Assembly: GCA_000317655.1 (NCBI GenBank)
Contig: CP003940.1
Location: 868,001-932,000 of the forward strand
DNA: 64,000 bases
Source of the DNA: Cyanobacterium stanieri PCC 7202
GTDB lineage: Bacteria; Cyanobacteriota; Cyanobacteriia; Cyanobacteriales; Cyanobacteriaceae
Direction of reading: 5' to 3'
The position numbers and the translations under genes are program-made. The notes beneath the pieces were generated by a model. That model was given only the letters and a program-made list of their open reading frames with translations. It made no database searches and was not told the DNA's origin. Below are positions 17,548 through 27,697 of this stretch, in pieces (the stretch's first letter is position 1; every line of letters begins with the position of its first letter).

Positions 17548-18723
17548 ATGACTAATTTATTAGAACAATTACGTCAATATACCATCGTGGTAGCTGATAC
17601 TGGAGATATAGGGGCGATCGAAAAATTCACCCCCAGAGATACCACCACCAATCCCTCTCTGATTACCACCGCTGCCCAGATGTCAGAATATCAAAGCATC
17701 GTGGATGACACCCTTGTCAAAGCCAGACAGGAATTAGGAGAAAAAGCCCCCGTCGAAGAAGTTATAAAACTCGCCATCGACTGGTTAGCCGTATCCTTCG
17801 GTACCAAAATTTTAGAAATTGTACCGGGTAGAGTATCCACCGAAGTTGATGCCCGTCTCTCCTACGACACCGAGGCAACCATTGCCAAAGCCCGTTATCT
17901 AATTTCCCTCTATGAAAAAGCAGGAATTGATAGGGAGCGAGTATTAATTAAAATTGCTTCCACTTGGGAAGGTATCAAAGCCGCTGAAATTCTCGAAAAA
18001 GAAGGAATCCATTGCAATTTAACTCTCTTATTCGGTTTTCATCAAGCCGTCGCCTGTGCCGAGGCAGGAGTTACCCTCATTTCTCCTTTTGTAGGTAGGA
18101 TTCTCGATTGGTATAAGAAAAACACGGGTAAAGACTATACAGGGGCAGATGATCCGGGGGTACAGTCTGTTACTCAAATATATAACTATTATAAAAAATT
18201 TGGTTATAAAACCGAGGTAATGGGAGCTAGTTTCCGTAATATTAGCGAGATTACTGAGTTAGCAGGATGTGATTTGCTGACTATCTCTCCCCAACTGTTA
18301 CAAACTCTCAAAAATACCGAGGAAGAGTTACCCAGAAAACTATGTCCTGAAGTTGCCGCTTCTATGGATATAGAGAAAATTAGTGTTGATAAGGCCACCT
18401 TTGACGAAATGCACGATAAAGATATTATGGCAAACGACAAACTAGACGAAGGTATCAAAGGATTTACCAAAGCCCTCGAAACCCTTGAAAATCTGCTTAC
18501 CGCTCGTTTAGCCAGAATTGAGGGTAATGATACCCTAAACCATGCGATCGAAGATATATTCCACGTCTATGATTTAGATGGCGATGGTTTCATCAGTAGA
18601 GAAGAATGGGCTGGTGCTGATGCCGTATTTGATGCCATGGATATTAACCATGATGGTAAAATCTCTCCTGACGAGATGGCTTCTAGCCTTGGGGCAGTAG
18701 TTTATCTCGCCAAAGCCAGTTAA
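17548..18723 (+). CDS. tal: Transaldolase with C-terminal EF-hand pair
   Basis: Transaldolase moves a three-carbon unit between sugar phosphates in the pentose phosphate pathway. Residues 1-320 form the TIM barrel, with TTNPSLI (about 32-38), the Schiff-base lysine in [11 protein letters not shown] (about 134), NLTLLF and the ASFRNISEI region. The last 55 residues add two calcium-binding loops, [12 protein letters not shown] and [12 protein letters not shown], each with the usual Asp/Glu ligands. The fused EF-hand tail is known in cyanobacterial transaldolases and hints at calcium control, though this is unproven. The length of 391 residues matches that form. A hairpin follows the stop. Confidence 0.96.
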   Translation: MTNLLEQLRQYTIVVADTGDIGAIEKFTPRDTTTNPSLITTAAQMSEYQSIVDDTLVKARQELGEKAPVEEVIKLAIDWLAVSFGTKILEIVPGRVSTEVDARLSYDTEATIAKARYLISLYEKAGIDRERVLIKIASTWEGIKAAEILEKEGIHCNLTLLFGFHQAVACAEAGVTLISPFVGRILDWYKKNTGKDYTGADDPGVQSVTQIYNYYKKFGYKTEVMGASFRNISEITELAGCDLLTISPQLLQTLKNTEEELPRKLCPEVAASMDIEKISVDKATFDEMHDKDIMANDKLDEGIKGFTKALETLENLLTARLARIEGNDTLNHAIEDIFHVYDLDGDGFISREEWAGADAVFDAMDINHDGKISPDEMASSLGAVVYLAKAS

Positions 18724-18731
18724 ACTGATAG

Positions 18732-18748
18732 GGTGGGCAATGCCCACC
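18732..18748. terminator. Hairpin between convergent tal and grxD
   Basis: GGTGGGCA and TGCCCACC form a perfect 8-bp stem around one base. Similar GGTGGGCAATGCCCACC hairpins lie after other genes in the window (about 14908, 29131, 54311). Neither strand has a good T run right after the stem. Confidence 0.5.
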
Positions 18749-18758
18749 AAAAAAATGT

Positions 18759-19082
18759 TTATGATGCCAAAGCAACTTCAATCATTTGTTGCAATTCACC
18801 AGTTTGGTAAAGTTCAATTAAAATATCACTACCCCCTACAAACTCACCATTGACATATACTTGGGGAATAGTAGGCCAACTAGAATATTCTTTAATACCC
18901 TGACGAACATCATAGTCAGCCAAAACATCAAAAGTTTCAAAAGGTACACCCAAAGTATTTAAAATTTGTACCACATTATTAGAAAAACCACATTGAGGCA
19001 TTAATTTATTACCTTTCATAAAAACCACAATGGGAGCACTTTGGATAATTTCGTCAATACGTTGCTTTAGTTCAGGTGTCAT
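18759..19082 (-). CDS. grxD: Monothiol CGFS glutaredoxin
   Basis: A 107-residue monothiol glutaredoxin that can hold a [2Fe-2S] cluster with glutathione and pass it to targets. The active site is CGFS (in [11 protein letters not shown], around residues 31-34), preceded by the conserved KG (VFMKGN). [18 protein letters not shown] carries the cis-proline and glutathione-binding residues. The upstream gene on the same strand encodes a BolA protein, the known partner of CGFS glutaredoxins in Fe-S and iron signalling, so the two very likely work together. Confidence 0.95.
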   Translation of the reverse strand: MTPELKQRIDEIIQSAPIVVFMKGNKLMPQCGFSNNVVQILNTLGVPFETFDVLADYDVRQGIKEYSSWPTIPQVYVNGEFVGGSDILIELYQTGELQQMIEVALAS

Positions 19083-19169
19083 AATTATGTTGTTAAATAG
19101 TTGGTCAAAATCAATGATTTAAAAGTTACTTTTATTCTCTCAAACCGAAAAAATTAGAACAAGTAATAC

Positions 19170-19424
19170 TTATCTACTAGCAGTGGCCCATGCTTCTGGG
19201 GTAAAGGTTTTGAGGGCGAGGGCATGGATTGCTTCAGATTGTAATTGAGAATTTAAAGCACCATAAACTAATTGATGTTGTTTTACCCTAGTTTTTCCTT
19301 CAAATTCTTTAGAAACAACGATCGCCTCTAAATGATCTCCTCCCCCTGTCAAATCCCTAACTACAACCTCCGCATCAGGTAGTTGAGACTGAATCATTTG
19401 TTTGACTTGTTCCAAACTGACCAT
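19170..19424 (-). CDS. BolA-family protein
   Basis: An 84-residue BolA/IbaG-type protein with the expected alpha-beta fold: [32 protein letters not shown], a conserved invariant His near the C-terminal half ([12 protein letters not shown]), and the closing helix with the [13 protein letters not shown] stretch. BolA proteins form [2Fe-2S]-bridged complexes with CGFS glutaredoxins. The glutaredoxin gene lies 87 bp downstream on the same strand, probably in one transcript. Confidence 0.92.
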   Translation of the reverse strand: MVSLEQVKQMIQSQLPDAEVVVRDLTGGGDHLEAIVVSKEFEGKTRVKQHQLVYGALNSQLQSEAIHALALKTFTPEAWATASR

Positions 19425-19569
19425 AGATTCTACTGTGATTTAATAAATATGCAAAAAAATAAATAGCAAATATTTTCACTACTAAATTCGATTATATCAC
19501 CGACCGCTCTATGATTTATTTTATGATATTGATAACCGCAAAAGTTATTTAGAATTTAGGTTTGATGCA

Positions 19570-19824
19570 ATGTTAAAAACAATCACAGGAATTTATCAAC
19601 AAGGAAAAATTAATATCAGTCAATATCCTGAAAATATAAAAGAAGGAACACAAGTTATAATTACCTTTCTTGAGTCCAATCAAATAGACTTAGAGTCTAG
19701 GGGAATTAATAAACAAGAAGCTCAAAATATTAGAGAGAATTTATCCATCTTTGAAGATGACTGGACGAAGGAAGAAATGAATATTTATGATGACTATGAA
19801 CAACACAAAGCTAATCTTGAATAG
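19570..19824 (+). CDS. Putative antitoxin of a PemK/MazF-type module
   Basis: An 84-residue acidic protein. The N-terminal half, with TGIYQQGKINISQYPENIKEG and VIITFLES, resembles the strand-rich DNA-binding part of small cyanobacterial antitoxins; the C-terminal half is charged and probably disordered (IFEDDWTKEEMNIYDDYEQHK), as in toxin-binding tails. Its end overlaps the start of a second frame that reads as the first part of a PemK/MazF toxin, but that frame is cut short. The antitoxin is therefore likely an orphan. Family assignment is from layout and general resemblance. Confidence 0.6.
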   Translation: MLKTITGIYQQGKINISQYPENIKEGTQVIITFLESNQIDLESRGINKQEAQNIRENLSIFEDDWTKEEMNIYDDYEQHKANLE

Positions 19825-19930
19825 GGGTAGTATTATTTTAGTTTTATTTCCTAATTCTGATTTAACAACGGCAAAAAGAAGACCAGCATTAATTGTTCAA
19901 TCAGGGGTTGAACAAAGTTCAACCCATTAA
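19817..19930 (+). pseudogene. Truncated PemK/MazF-like toxin remnant
   Basis: Starting at TTG 19817, which overlaps the antitoxin's last codons, the frame encodes NRGSIILVLFPNSDL then TTAKRRPALIVQ. This matches the first strand pair of PemK/MazF toxins (G-x-I-x-L-V-x-F-P-x-S-x-x-x-x-K-x-R-P-A-L-V). After about 28 residues the match ends at a terminator-like hairpin and a stop appears at 19928, only 37 residues in. A full toxin is about 110 residues, so the RNA-cleaving core is missing and the protein should be inactive. Confidence 0.75.
19905..19925. terminator. Hairpin at the truncated toxin / TPR gene junction
   Basis: A perfect 9-bp stem, GGGTTGAAC (19905-19913) and GTTCAACCC (19917-19925), with an AAA loop. 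It is nearly identical to the hairpin at 7918-7940. It lies just past the stop of the leftward gene starting at 20486 and probably terminates it. Confidence 0.65.
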
Positions 19931-19940
19931 AACAAACGTA

Positions 19941-20486
19941 CTAACGACGACGACCTTCAAAAGGAGTTTGTACAAAACCAATTTCGTATAACTGTTGATA
20001 AGACTTTTGCCCTAACTCACTGGTAGGATTTTGAGAGCGAATAATCTGAATTAACAAAGGCACAGACAACTCAGGTTTGTTTTGCGCCCTATGAACCAAA
20101 GCCAATTGATAAGTAGCCTCATCCCGTAGGGTAGCAGTACGTAAAGCGCCAGATCTCTGAGAGCTAGTGATAGTATTATCTATACCAGAAAAACTGTCAG
20201 CTAATTGTAAATAGAAATTAGACAACTGATTAAAAACTCTACGAGCTTGTTGTAACTTAGTTTCAGCCAGGTCATAATTTCCTTGATTAACCGCTTGTTG
20301 GGCTTCCCTCATCAATCTTTCTCCCCCCTCAAGGCTCAAAAGAGTTTCAGTCTGACTAATGGGGGCGATAATATTTTCTCCCCCCTCAATCTCCGCCTCC
20401 AAATTATTTTGGGCAAACGCCACACTAGAAGATGTTAAGCAAAGAGCCGAAAAAGCGAAAATTGTAGTTAAAGATTTTTTTAACAT
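19941..20486 (-). CDS. Exported TPR-like protein of unknown function
   Basis: A 181-residue protein with a clear signal peptide (MLKKSLTTIFAFSALCLTSSSVAFA, cleavage after AFA). The mature part is helical. It has one probable tetratricopeptide unit, LMREAQQAVNQGNYDLAETKLQQARRVF, and a second weaker helix pair around ATYQLALVHRAQNKPELSVPLLIQIIR. It is probably periplasmic or lumenal and may bind protein partners. No function is recognised. The nearest genes (antitoxin remnant and DUF3370) give no clear hint. Confidence 0.75.
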   Translation of the reverse strand: MLKKSLTTIFAFSALCLTSSSVAFAQNNLEAEIEGGENIIAPISQTETLLSLEGGERLMREAQQAVNQGNYDLAETKLQQARRVFNQLSNFYLQLADSFSGIDNTITSSQRSGALRTATLRDEATYQLALVHRAQNKPELSVPLLIQIIRSQNPTSELGQKSYQQLYEIGFVQTPFEGRRR

Positions 20487-20745
20487 AGAGATAACTATAA
20501 ACTGATTCTCAGATAATTTAACAAATAGAAATTAAATTTTAGAGTATCTTAGCATTTTCTTGTGGATAATTTGTGGAGGACGATTGTTAAGGCTCTTGGG
20601 AAAAATTTGGTTATGGCTCTTACCCATTCAAATTAACAGATTACTTCATCAAACTTTTTGGATAAATTCCATCAATTAAGACACATTTGGGTTAATATTA
20701 CCGTCAAATCTAAAGATTTTATTTATTTCTTGTTAAAAAAATTCT

Positions 20746-22101
20746 ATGCTAGAACTACTTTGCCTATTATGTACCCCGAATGTAGAGGCTGTTACCCCTG
20801 AAACCCCTGCTATATATCAAACCCAAGCACAAACCCCCGAAAATCAAACTGTATCCAATACCATTCGCCCCCTCAACGGTGAACTAAATCAAATTCCTGT
20901 ATTTAATAGCAATAGCCCAGAGTTGGTGTTAGGAGAGGGAATTTTGCTTTCCACCTTTTCCCCAGAAAATAAAAATAACCCCGATGCCCATTTAGATTTT
21001 GCTTTCAACGGCGAATTTGATGTGTTTGCCCACCATGTTTCCCGCCCCCCTGAAGAAGGAGACATGAGAACCCTTTATATTGGGATTTTAATGCACAATC
21101 CCACCGATGAGGACGTTAATATTAATATTTTGCAAGGGGCAACTTATCTAAGCCAACCCGATGCCCCTTTTATTTCCCTACCCTCTCAGATATTAGGGCG
21201 TAATGTGTTTGCAGGGCCTGGCAGTAGGGTAATGGGGGATATTTTGCAAAACAGAAGACAGGAAATTTTCCCCGAAAGTATCACCATTCCCGCAGGAGAA
21301 AGTCGTATGTTGTTAAATGTACCTATCCCCATCCACAGTTTAACCCCCCCTCTCAATGGACGTTCTACCTATGTGAGATTAAGAAGTGATGGGGAGGTGC
21401 GTATGGCAAGTTTGGCGATGTATCGAGATGATGAAGATGATGCCCCTGAAATCTCGGAATGGCAGGAAATGTTAACCAATGGTGAGTTATCCTCTCCCAG
21501 AGATTTAGCACCGACTCCTCCTGATGCAGAGGGTGCCTTCAGATATGGACGAGTGGCGGGGGTTTCCATTGGTAATATGTGGAGGGCTGATTTGGTAGAT
21601 GATGATAGTCAGGTTTTAAATATTCCTAATAGTGGCGAGGCTTTTTCCTATGGTTTAAGTACCCTTGTAAGGGGGCGTTTAGGTTCTGATCAAGTACAAA
21701 CGGCTCCTTTGGCGGTAAGATATTCTGATACGGCTTTTGAGGCACATGGTAATTATGGAGTGCAGTATAGTTTGACTTTACCTTTGTATAATCCGACGAA
21801 TGAGGAACAAACGGTAAGGGTAAGAATGTCGACACCTATTAAAAAGGATGTGGGTGAGTTGGAATTTTTGGATGAGCCTGGCCCACAGGTATTTTTTAGG
21901 GGTTTGGTACAGGTGAGATATACTAATGATGAGGGTTTACCCCGTTGGCGTTATTTTCATTTAGTACAAAGAAGGGGAGAAGAAGGACAAGATTTGCTAA
22001 CGGTTAATTTGCCGCCTAATGGTAATCGTTTGGTGTCGGTGGATTTCCTTTATCCTCCTGATGCTACTCCTCCTCAAATTTTAACGGTGATGACTGATTA
22101 G
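20746..22101 (+). CDS. DUF3370 protein
   Basis: A 451-residue cyanobacterial protein matching the DUF3370 family. It is mostly beta-rich, with HLDFAFNGEFDVFAHHVS near residue 82, the LYIGILMHNPTDEDVNINILQGATYLSQPDAPF stretch, GPGSRVMGDIL, and a C-terminal half repeating jelly-roll-like features. Its function is unknown; members are probably exported. The start is odd: only MLELLCLLCTPNVEA precedes the mature-like part, and an in-frame stop lies four codons upstream. So a normal signal peptide is missing or shortened, possibly by a frameshift near the start. Confidence 0.78.
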   Translation: MLELLCLLCTPNVEAVTPETPAIYQTQAQTPENQTVSNTIRPLNGELNQIPVFNSNSPELVLGEGILLSTFSPENKNNPDAHLDFAFNGEFDVFAHHVSRPPEEGDMRTLYIGILMHNPTDEDVNINILQGATYLSQPDAPFISLPSQILGRNVFAGPGSRVMGDILQNRRQEIFPESITIPAGESRMLLNVPIPIHSLTPPLNGRSTYVRLRSDGEVRMASLAMYRDDEDDAPEISEWQEMLTNGELSSPRDLAPTPPDAEGAFRYGRVAGVSIGNMWRADLVDDDSQVLNIPNSGEAFSYGLSTLVRGRLGSDQVQTAPLAVRYSDTAFEAHGNYGVQYSLTLPLYNPTNEEQTVRVRMSTPIKKDVGELEFLDEPGPQVFFRGLVQVRYTNDEGLPRWRYFHLVQRRGEEGQDLLTVNLPPNGNRLVSVDFLYPPDATPPQILTVMTD

Positions 22102-22104
22102 GTT

Positions 22105-22220
22105 CGCCCCCCAAATCCCCCAATTTTGGACGGGGATGATTAATTCTAAAATTTTCTAGTTAGGGCAAGGAACAGGGATCACTGTTTAGTCCCCTAAATC
22201 CCCCAATTCTGGGGGACTTT
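22105..22220. repeat. Two copies of the CCCCCA-N-TGGGGG palindromic repeat
   Basis: A degenerate copy (22105-22137) and a good copy (22189-22220) of a dispersed palindrome with core CCCCCAATTCTGGGGG lie in the 164-bp gap between two convergent genes. They may act as bidirectional terminators. The same family occurs at 22836, 31190, 46634, 48006, 53020, 56735 and 63065. Confidence 0.8.
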
Positions 22221-22265
22221 AACATATAGTTATCTTTTGGCGGGGAGTGCATCGCCCTACAAGAT

Positions 22266-22766
22266 TTATGGGCAACCGAGGGACTGTCTGGTACTGGCGT
22301 TGGTTACGGGATTGACTCCCGATGCGTTTTTACATAGTTGGTTAACTTGTTCGCTATCTAGTACGGCAAAGGTGAAGTCAGCGCCTTCTACGTTGGCGTT
22401 TTTGAAGGTGGTACGAAGCATGATGGCATCTCTAAAAATAGCGTTGCTGAGATCTGTATTGTTGAAACTGGTAACATACACTAAGCCATCGCTCATATCT
22501 ACCCCAGAAAAGTTTGCTCCTTCGGCGTTCACTCCGTTGAATACGGCGCCCCTTAGATCGCTATCATTGAATTTGGCATCTTCTAGGTTTACTTTGGTAA
22601 ACTCTGCTAGTTGTAGGTTTTGGTTGGTGAAGTCTTCTCCTTTTAGGCTTTTACTTTCAAAGGTGGAGGTTACGAAACTAGAACTAGCTGCGATCGCCCC
22701 TTGAGGTAATATAATGAGGGATAATACTAGGATAATGGCACAAAAAAAAGCAGGTAGTTTACGCAT
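22266..22766 (-). CDS. Exported pentapeptide-repeat protein
   Basis: A 166-residue protein with a signal peptide ([25 protein letters not shown], cleavage after AIA). About ten pentapeptide units of the A(D/N)LxX type follow, for example [26 protein letters not shown], which fold as a right-handed quadrilateral beta-helix. The C-terminus has two cysteines (QLCKNAS and SLGCP) that could form a disulphide. This matches thylakoid-lumen pentapeptide proteins of cyanobacteria and plants, whose role is unknown. It is convergent with the DUF3370 gene. Confidence 0.82.
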   Translation of the reverse strand: MRKLPAFFCAIILVLSLIILPQGAIAASSSFVTSTFESKSLKGEDFTNQNLQLAEFTKVNLEDAKFNDSDLRGAVFNGVNAEGANFSGVDMSDGLVYVTSFNNTDLSNAIFRDAIMLRTTFKNANVEGADFTFAVLDSEQVNQLCKNASGVNPVTNASTRQSLGCP

Positions 22767-22835
22767 AATTATATATTAGATGTTAGATTTTAGAATAAAG
22801 ATCAGATAATCAGTTATTAGCAAAGTTTTTGGTTT

Positions 22836-22919
22836 CGCCCCCTAAATCCCCCAATCCTGGGGGACTTAAATTATAGGTTTTTAAACAAATTTGATATAAC
22901 AAGGGGTTTAAACCCCTTG
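22836..22919. repeat. Palindromic repeat and terminator-like palindrome after ahcY
   Basis: A CCCCCAATCCTGGGGG-type dispersed palindrome at 22836-22867, then a perfect palindrome CAAGGGGTTTAAACCCCTTG at 22900-22919, lie 13 bp past the ahcY stop. The second one is the likely terminator for ahcY. Confidence 0.7.
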
Positions 22920-22932
22920 CCGAGAATAAAAA

Positions 22933-24240
<1,308 letters not shown>

Positions 24241-24422
24241 CTACCTATCATATAGCGAACCATGAATAATTAACAAACGTCTATCATATATTTCCAGTGT
24301 GATATTAATTGTTATAAAAATTACTACCCAAAAAGACTGGATTACTTAAATATATAGTTAATATTTCCTCTAAATATTAGTTAATGAAAGATCTACAGAA
24401 TTTTAATTTTCGGATAATAAAA

Positions 24423-26045
24423 ATGAAACAAATTTTCAAAAAATTCAAATATTTAATCCTTGGAGTTATTTGTTGCGGTTTGATTGTGGCTTGTAATAAT
24501 GCAACCACGGTTAATGAAGTGACCACCACTCCGACAGGTAATGGTAGGGTTAGTTTTGGCACTACCCTTCGGGCGAGAACCTTAGATCCTGCCGATAGTT
24601 ACGATTTAGCAGGGATGAACCTCATTTATAATGTAGCAGAAACCCTCTATACCTATGATGTGGGTACTACGGATTTAGTACCATTATTGGCAACGGAAAT
24701 GCCCACCATTAGCGATGATGGTTTGGTTTATACCATTCCTCTACGGGAAGGGGTAATTTTCCATGATGGTACAGATTTTAATGCCGAGGCGATGGAGTTT
24801 TCCCTAAATCGATTTATGGAAAATGGAGGACGACCTTCTTTTTTATTAACAGATATTATTGAGGAGGTGACACCCACGGCGGAGTATGAGCTACAAATTA
24901 CTTTACAGCAACCCTTTGCGGCTTTTCCTGCCTTGTTGGCTTTCCCCGGTGCTTGTGCGGTATCTCCTGCTAACTATACCATTGGACAGGGGGAGTTTCA
25001 ACCTAATGAGTTGGTAGCGACGGGGCCTTATCGTTTAAGTTCCTTTGATAGTGATTCGGCAAGGTTGGATGTGTTTGAGGACTATTGGGGAGATATGCCT
25101 GATAATGAGGGGATTGATATGCAGATTTTTGCTGATAATTCGGCGAATCTTTATAACAGTTTCATTACGGGGGCGCTGGATGTGGCTTATCAATCTTTTG
25201 CCCCTGAGCAAACGGTGAGTTTGTTGGAAGATGCGGAAGCTGGTAGTTTTCAGGCTCTACAAGGGCAAGGGACGGTTATTGCTTATATGTCGTTGAATCG
25301 TAATCAGCCTCCTTTGGATCAGTTGGAAGTACGTCAGGCGATCGCCCTTATCATGAATAGGGAGTTAATTATGGAGAGGGTTACACAGGGTTTGGCAGAA
25401 CCTCTTTACTCGATGATTCCCTCGGCTTTTGATGTTTATCAACCTGTGTTTGAGCAGATGTATCGGGATGATAATGCGGAACTTGCCAAGGAGTTGTTAA
25501 CCCAAGCTGGTTTTTCTGAGGAAAATCCTGCCCAAATCGAAATTTGGTTCCCTTCCACCTCTCGCCCTCGTACCGCTGTAGCTAATACTCTCAGGGCGAT
25601 CGCCGAGCAACAGTTGGACGGTATGATTGAGTTTGAACCCCAAGGGGTAGAAAGTGCCACGGCATTTAGTAACCTCAGTCAAGGTACTTATCAAACCTTT
25701 TTGGGGGATTGGTATCCCGACTTTTTGGATCCTGATAACTATGTGCATCCTTTCCTCAGTTGTCCTGATGGTAACCCAGAAGACGGTTGCATTGAGGGGG
25801 GCGCCCAAAATCAAGGCTCATTTTTCTATAACGAGCGGGTAAATGAGTTAATTAATAATGCCAGAAGAACCAATGATCCTAACGAAAGGGCTGAGGATTA
25901 CCGAGAAATTCAGGAAATTTTGGGGCAAGAAGTTCCTTATATTCCCATCTGGCAAACCAAGGAATATGCCTTCGCTCAAAATGGTGTGGATGGGGTAGCT
26001 ATTAATCCTAGTCAGACTTTCCCATTTTGGACGATTAGTAACTGA
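24423..26045 (+). CDS. ABC transporter solute-binding lipoprotein (SBP_bac_5 family)
   Basis: A binding protein of the peptide/nickel type (family 5), about 540 residues. The N-terminus is a lipoprotein signal (MKQIFKKFKYLILGVICCGLIVAC), so the mature protein is anchored by a lipid at the cysteine. The rest has family features: FGTTLRARTLDPADSYD, a lobe with the VYTIPLREGVIFHDGTDF stretch and the closing VPYIPIWQTKEYAF. No permease or ATPase gene is next to it; those genes must be elsewhere. An upstream in-frame ATG (24384) exists, but the chosen start gives a proper lipobox. Confidence 0.88.
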   Translation: MKQIFKKFKYLILGVICCGLIVACNNATTVNEVTTTPTGNGRVSFGTTLRARTLDPADSYDLAGMNLIYNVAETLYTYDVGTTDLVPLLATEMPTISDDGLVYTIPLREGVIFHDGTDFNAEAMEFSLNRFMENGGRPSFLLTDIIEEVTPTAEYELQITLQQPFAAFPALLAFPGACAVSPANYTIGQGEFQPNELVATGPYRLSSFDSDSARLDVFEDYWGDMPDNEGIDMQIFADNSANLYNSFITGALDVAYQSFAPEQTVSLLEDAEAGSFQALQGQGTVIAYMSLNRNQPPLDQLEVRQAIALIMNRELIMERVTQGLAEPLYSMIPSAFDVYQPVFEQMYRDDNAELAKELLTQAGFSEENPAQIEIWFPSTSRPRTAVANTLRAIAEQQLDGMIEFEPQGVESATAFSNLSQGTYQTFLGDWYPDFLDPDNYVHPFLSCPDGNPEDGCIEGGAQNQGSFFYNERVNELINNARRTNDPNERAEDYREIQEILGQEVPYIPIWQTKEYAFAQNGVDGVAINPSQTFPFWTISN

Positions 26046-26047
26046 CA

Positions 26048-26238
26048 TTAGGTAATAAGCAACAGGCAATGGGCAATGGGCAATAGGCAATAGGCAATAG
26101 GCAATAGGCAATGGTTTCCATGCTTTAATTAATCACGCTCTATTCAGAGAAATTTAACCTGCAACCAGTCACCTAAAACCTGTACGGATGTATTAGTCCC
26201 ATACCATACTGACAACAATTATCCCGAACTGAGGTTAA
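26048..26238. repeat. Dispersed composite repeat (heptamers plus MITE-like end)
   Basis: GGCAATR heptamers (26063-26113) are followed by a segment with AATCACGCTCTATTCAG and AACCTGCAACC, then CCATACTGACAAC and TTATCCCGAACTGAGGTTA (26220-26238). The same order is seen at 60285-60408. It fills most of the 278-bp gap before the next gene. Confidence 0.65.
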
Positions 26239-26323
26239 AATAATTGTCCATTGCTCATCGCCCCAGTTTTTGAGCAGAGCTTATATACTGAAAAAAGGAG
26301 GCAAAAGTTATTAGGAGAAAAGT

Positions 26324-27619
26324 ATGAATCCCAATCCCGCCATTATGAAATCGGTAGAAAAATTAGATTATCGTGTCACCGTGGGGGATGTTGCCTCGGA
26401 AAGTGGTTTAAGTGTTGCCCTTGCCCAACAAGAGTTATTAGCCCTTGCTTCTGAGGCAGGGGGGCATTTGCAGGTGGCAGAAACAGGGGATATGGTTTAC
26501 GCTTTTCCCAATGATTTTCGAACGATATTACGTAATCGTTATTGGAAATTGAGGGCAAAACAGTGGCTTTCTAAGGTATGGGAGGTGGTTTTTTACCTGA
26601 TTCGTATTTCTTTTGGTATTCTCCTTGTTGCTTCCATTATAATCTTAGCCGTGGCGATCGCCGTTATCGTCATAGCCCTTTCCGCATCGAGGGGAGACAA
26701 TAACAATCGCAGTAGTAATTCCCGAGGGGGTGGAGGCATGATGTTTATGCCCAATTTCTGGCTAATGCCCAATCCTTTCTCTATTTTTAGCCCCCGTTAT
26801 CATCGCAATAATTACTATTATCAACAATATAATCGGGGCAATATACCCCAGCAACCAAAACAAAAAAGTGAGTTAAATTTTCTTGAAAGTATCTACTCAT
26901 TCCTATTTGGGGATGGTAACCCCAATCCCAATCTGGAGGAAAGAAGATGGCAAGAAATCGCTGCAGTAATTCAAAATAACCAAGGGGCAGTCATTGCCGA
27001 ACAAGTCGCCCCCTACCTCGATAACATCAACATCTATAACGAACGGGATGAGGATTATATGTTACCAGTGCTGACCCGTTTTAATGGTTATCCTGAAGTA
27101 TCAGAAACGGGTAACATTATCTATTATTTTCCTGAGTTGCAAGTTAAGGCAAATGTTAAGGAAAAAAGCTCCATTTCTCCCTACCTAGAGGAAAACAAAT
27201 GGCAGTTTAGCATTGCTACCAGTTCTCAAAAAATAATGGCGATCGCCCTAGGAGGCATTTACTTTATCCTCGTATTAGTATTTTATTCCCTCGCCCAACA
27301 GGATATAACCACTCTCTCTCCCGACTTACTTTATTTTATTGACTTTGTTCGCTTTATATATCCCATTCTTTTTGGTTATTCAGTAGCTTATTTGGTAGTA
27401 CCATTAATTCGTTATTTTTGGTTACAAAATAGAAATGAAAAAATAGTAAATCGTAATAATAATAGAGAACAAAGAGCCAATTTATTAATAGAAAATAAAC
27501 AAGAATTACAGCCAAAAATTAACTATGCTCGTCAATTTGCCCAGCAAAAAATTCTCAGTGAAGATAATATGATTTATTCCACTGATAAAGATATGCTAGA
27601 TAATCTACTCGGAGATTGA
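26324..27619 (+). CDS. Membrane protein with duplicated winged-helix-like domain
   Basis: A 431-residue protein of unknown function. It has two similar soluble domains: one at the N-terminus (residues 5-70, ending VAETGDMVYAFPNDF) and one after the loop (about 205-280, ending VSETGNIIYYFPEL). Both read like small winged-helix domains. Hydrophobic segments lie at about 87-125, 305-328 and 345-370. Between domain one and the second lies a Gly/Asn/Tyr-rich loop (SSNSRGGGGMMFMP, NNYYYQQYN). The start is supported by AGGAGA 5 bp upstream. It has the profile of a conserved cyanobacterial thylakoid or plasma-membrane protein, but I do not recognise it by function. Confidence 0.72.
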   Translation: MNPNPAIMKSVEKLDYRVTVGDVASESGLSVALAQQELLALASEAGGHLQVAETGDMVYAFPNDFRTILRNRYWKLRAKQWLSKVWEVVFYLIRISFGILLVASIIILAVAIAVIVIALSASRGDNNNRSSNSRGGGGMMFMPNFWLMPNPFSIFSPRYHRNNYYYQQYNRGNIPQQPKQKSELNFLESIYSFLFGDGNPNPNLEERRWQEIAAVIQNNQGAVIAEQVAPYLDNINIYNERDEDYMLPVLTRFNGYPEVSETGNIIYYFPELQVKANVKEKSSISPYLEENKWQFSIATSSQKIMAIALGGIYFILVLVFYSLAQQDITTLSPDLLYFIDFVRFIYPILFGYSVAYLVVPLIRYFWLQNRNEKIVNRNNNREQRANLLIENKQELQPKINYARQFAQQKILSEDNMIYSTDKDMLDNLLGD

Positions 27620-27697
27620 CACTTACCCATAAAATCACCCCTGCACCTTTTTATGTAATAATTCTTAAAGAACTTTTAAGATTTCTTATACAAAGTC

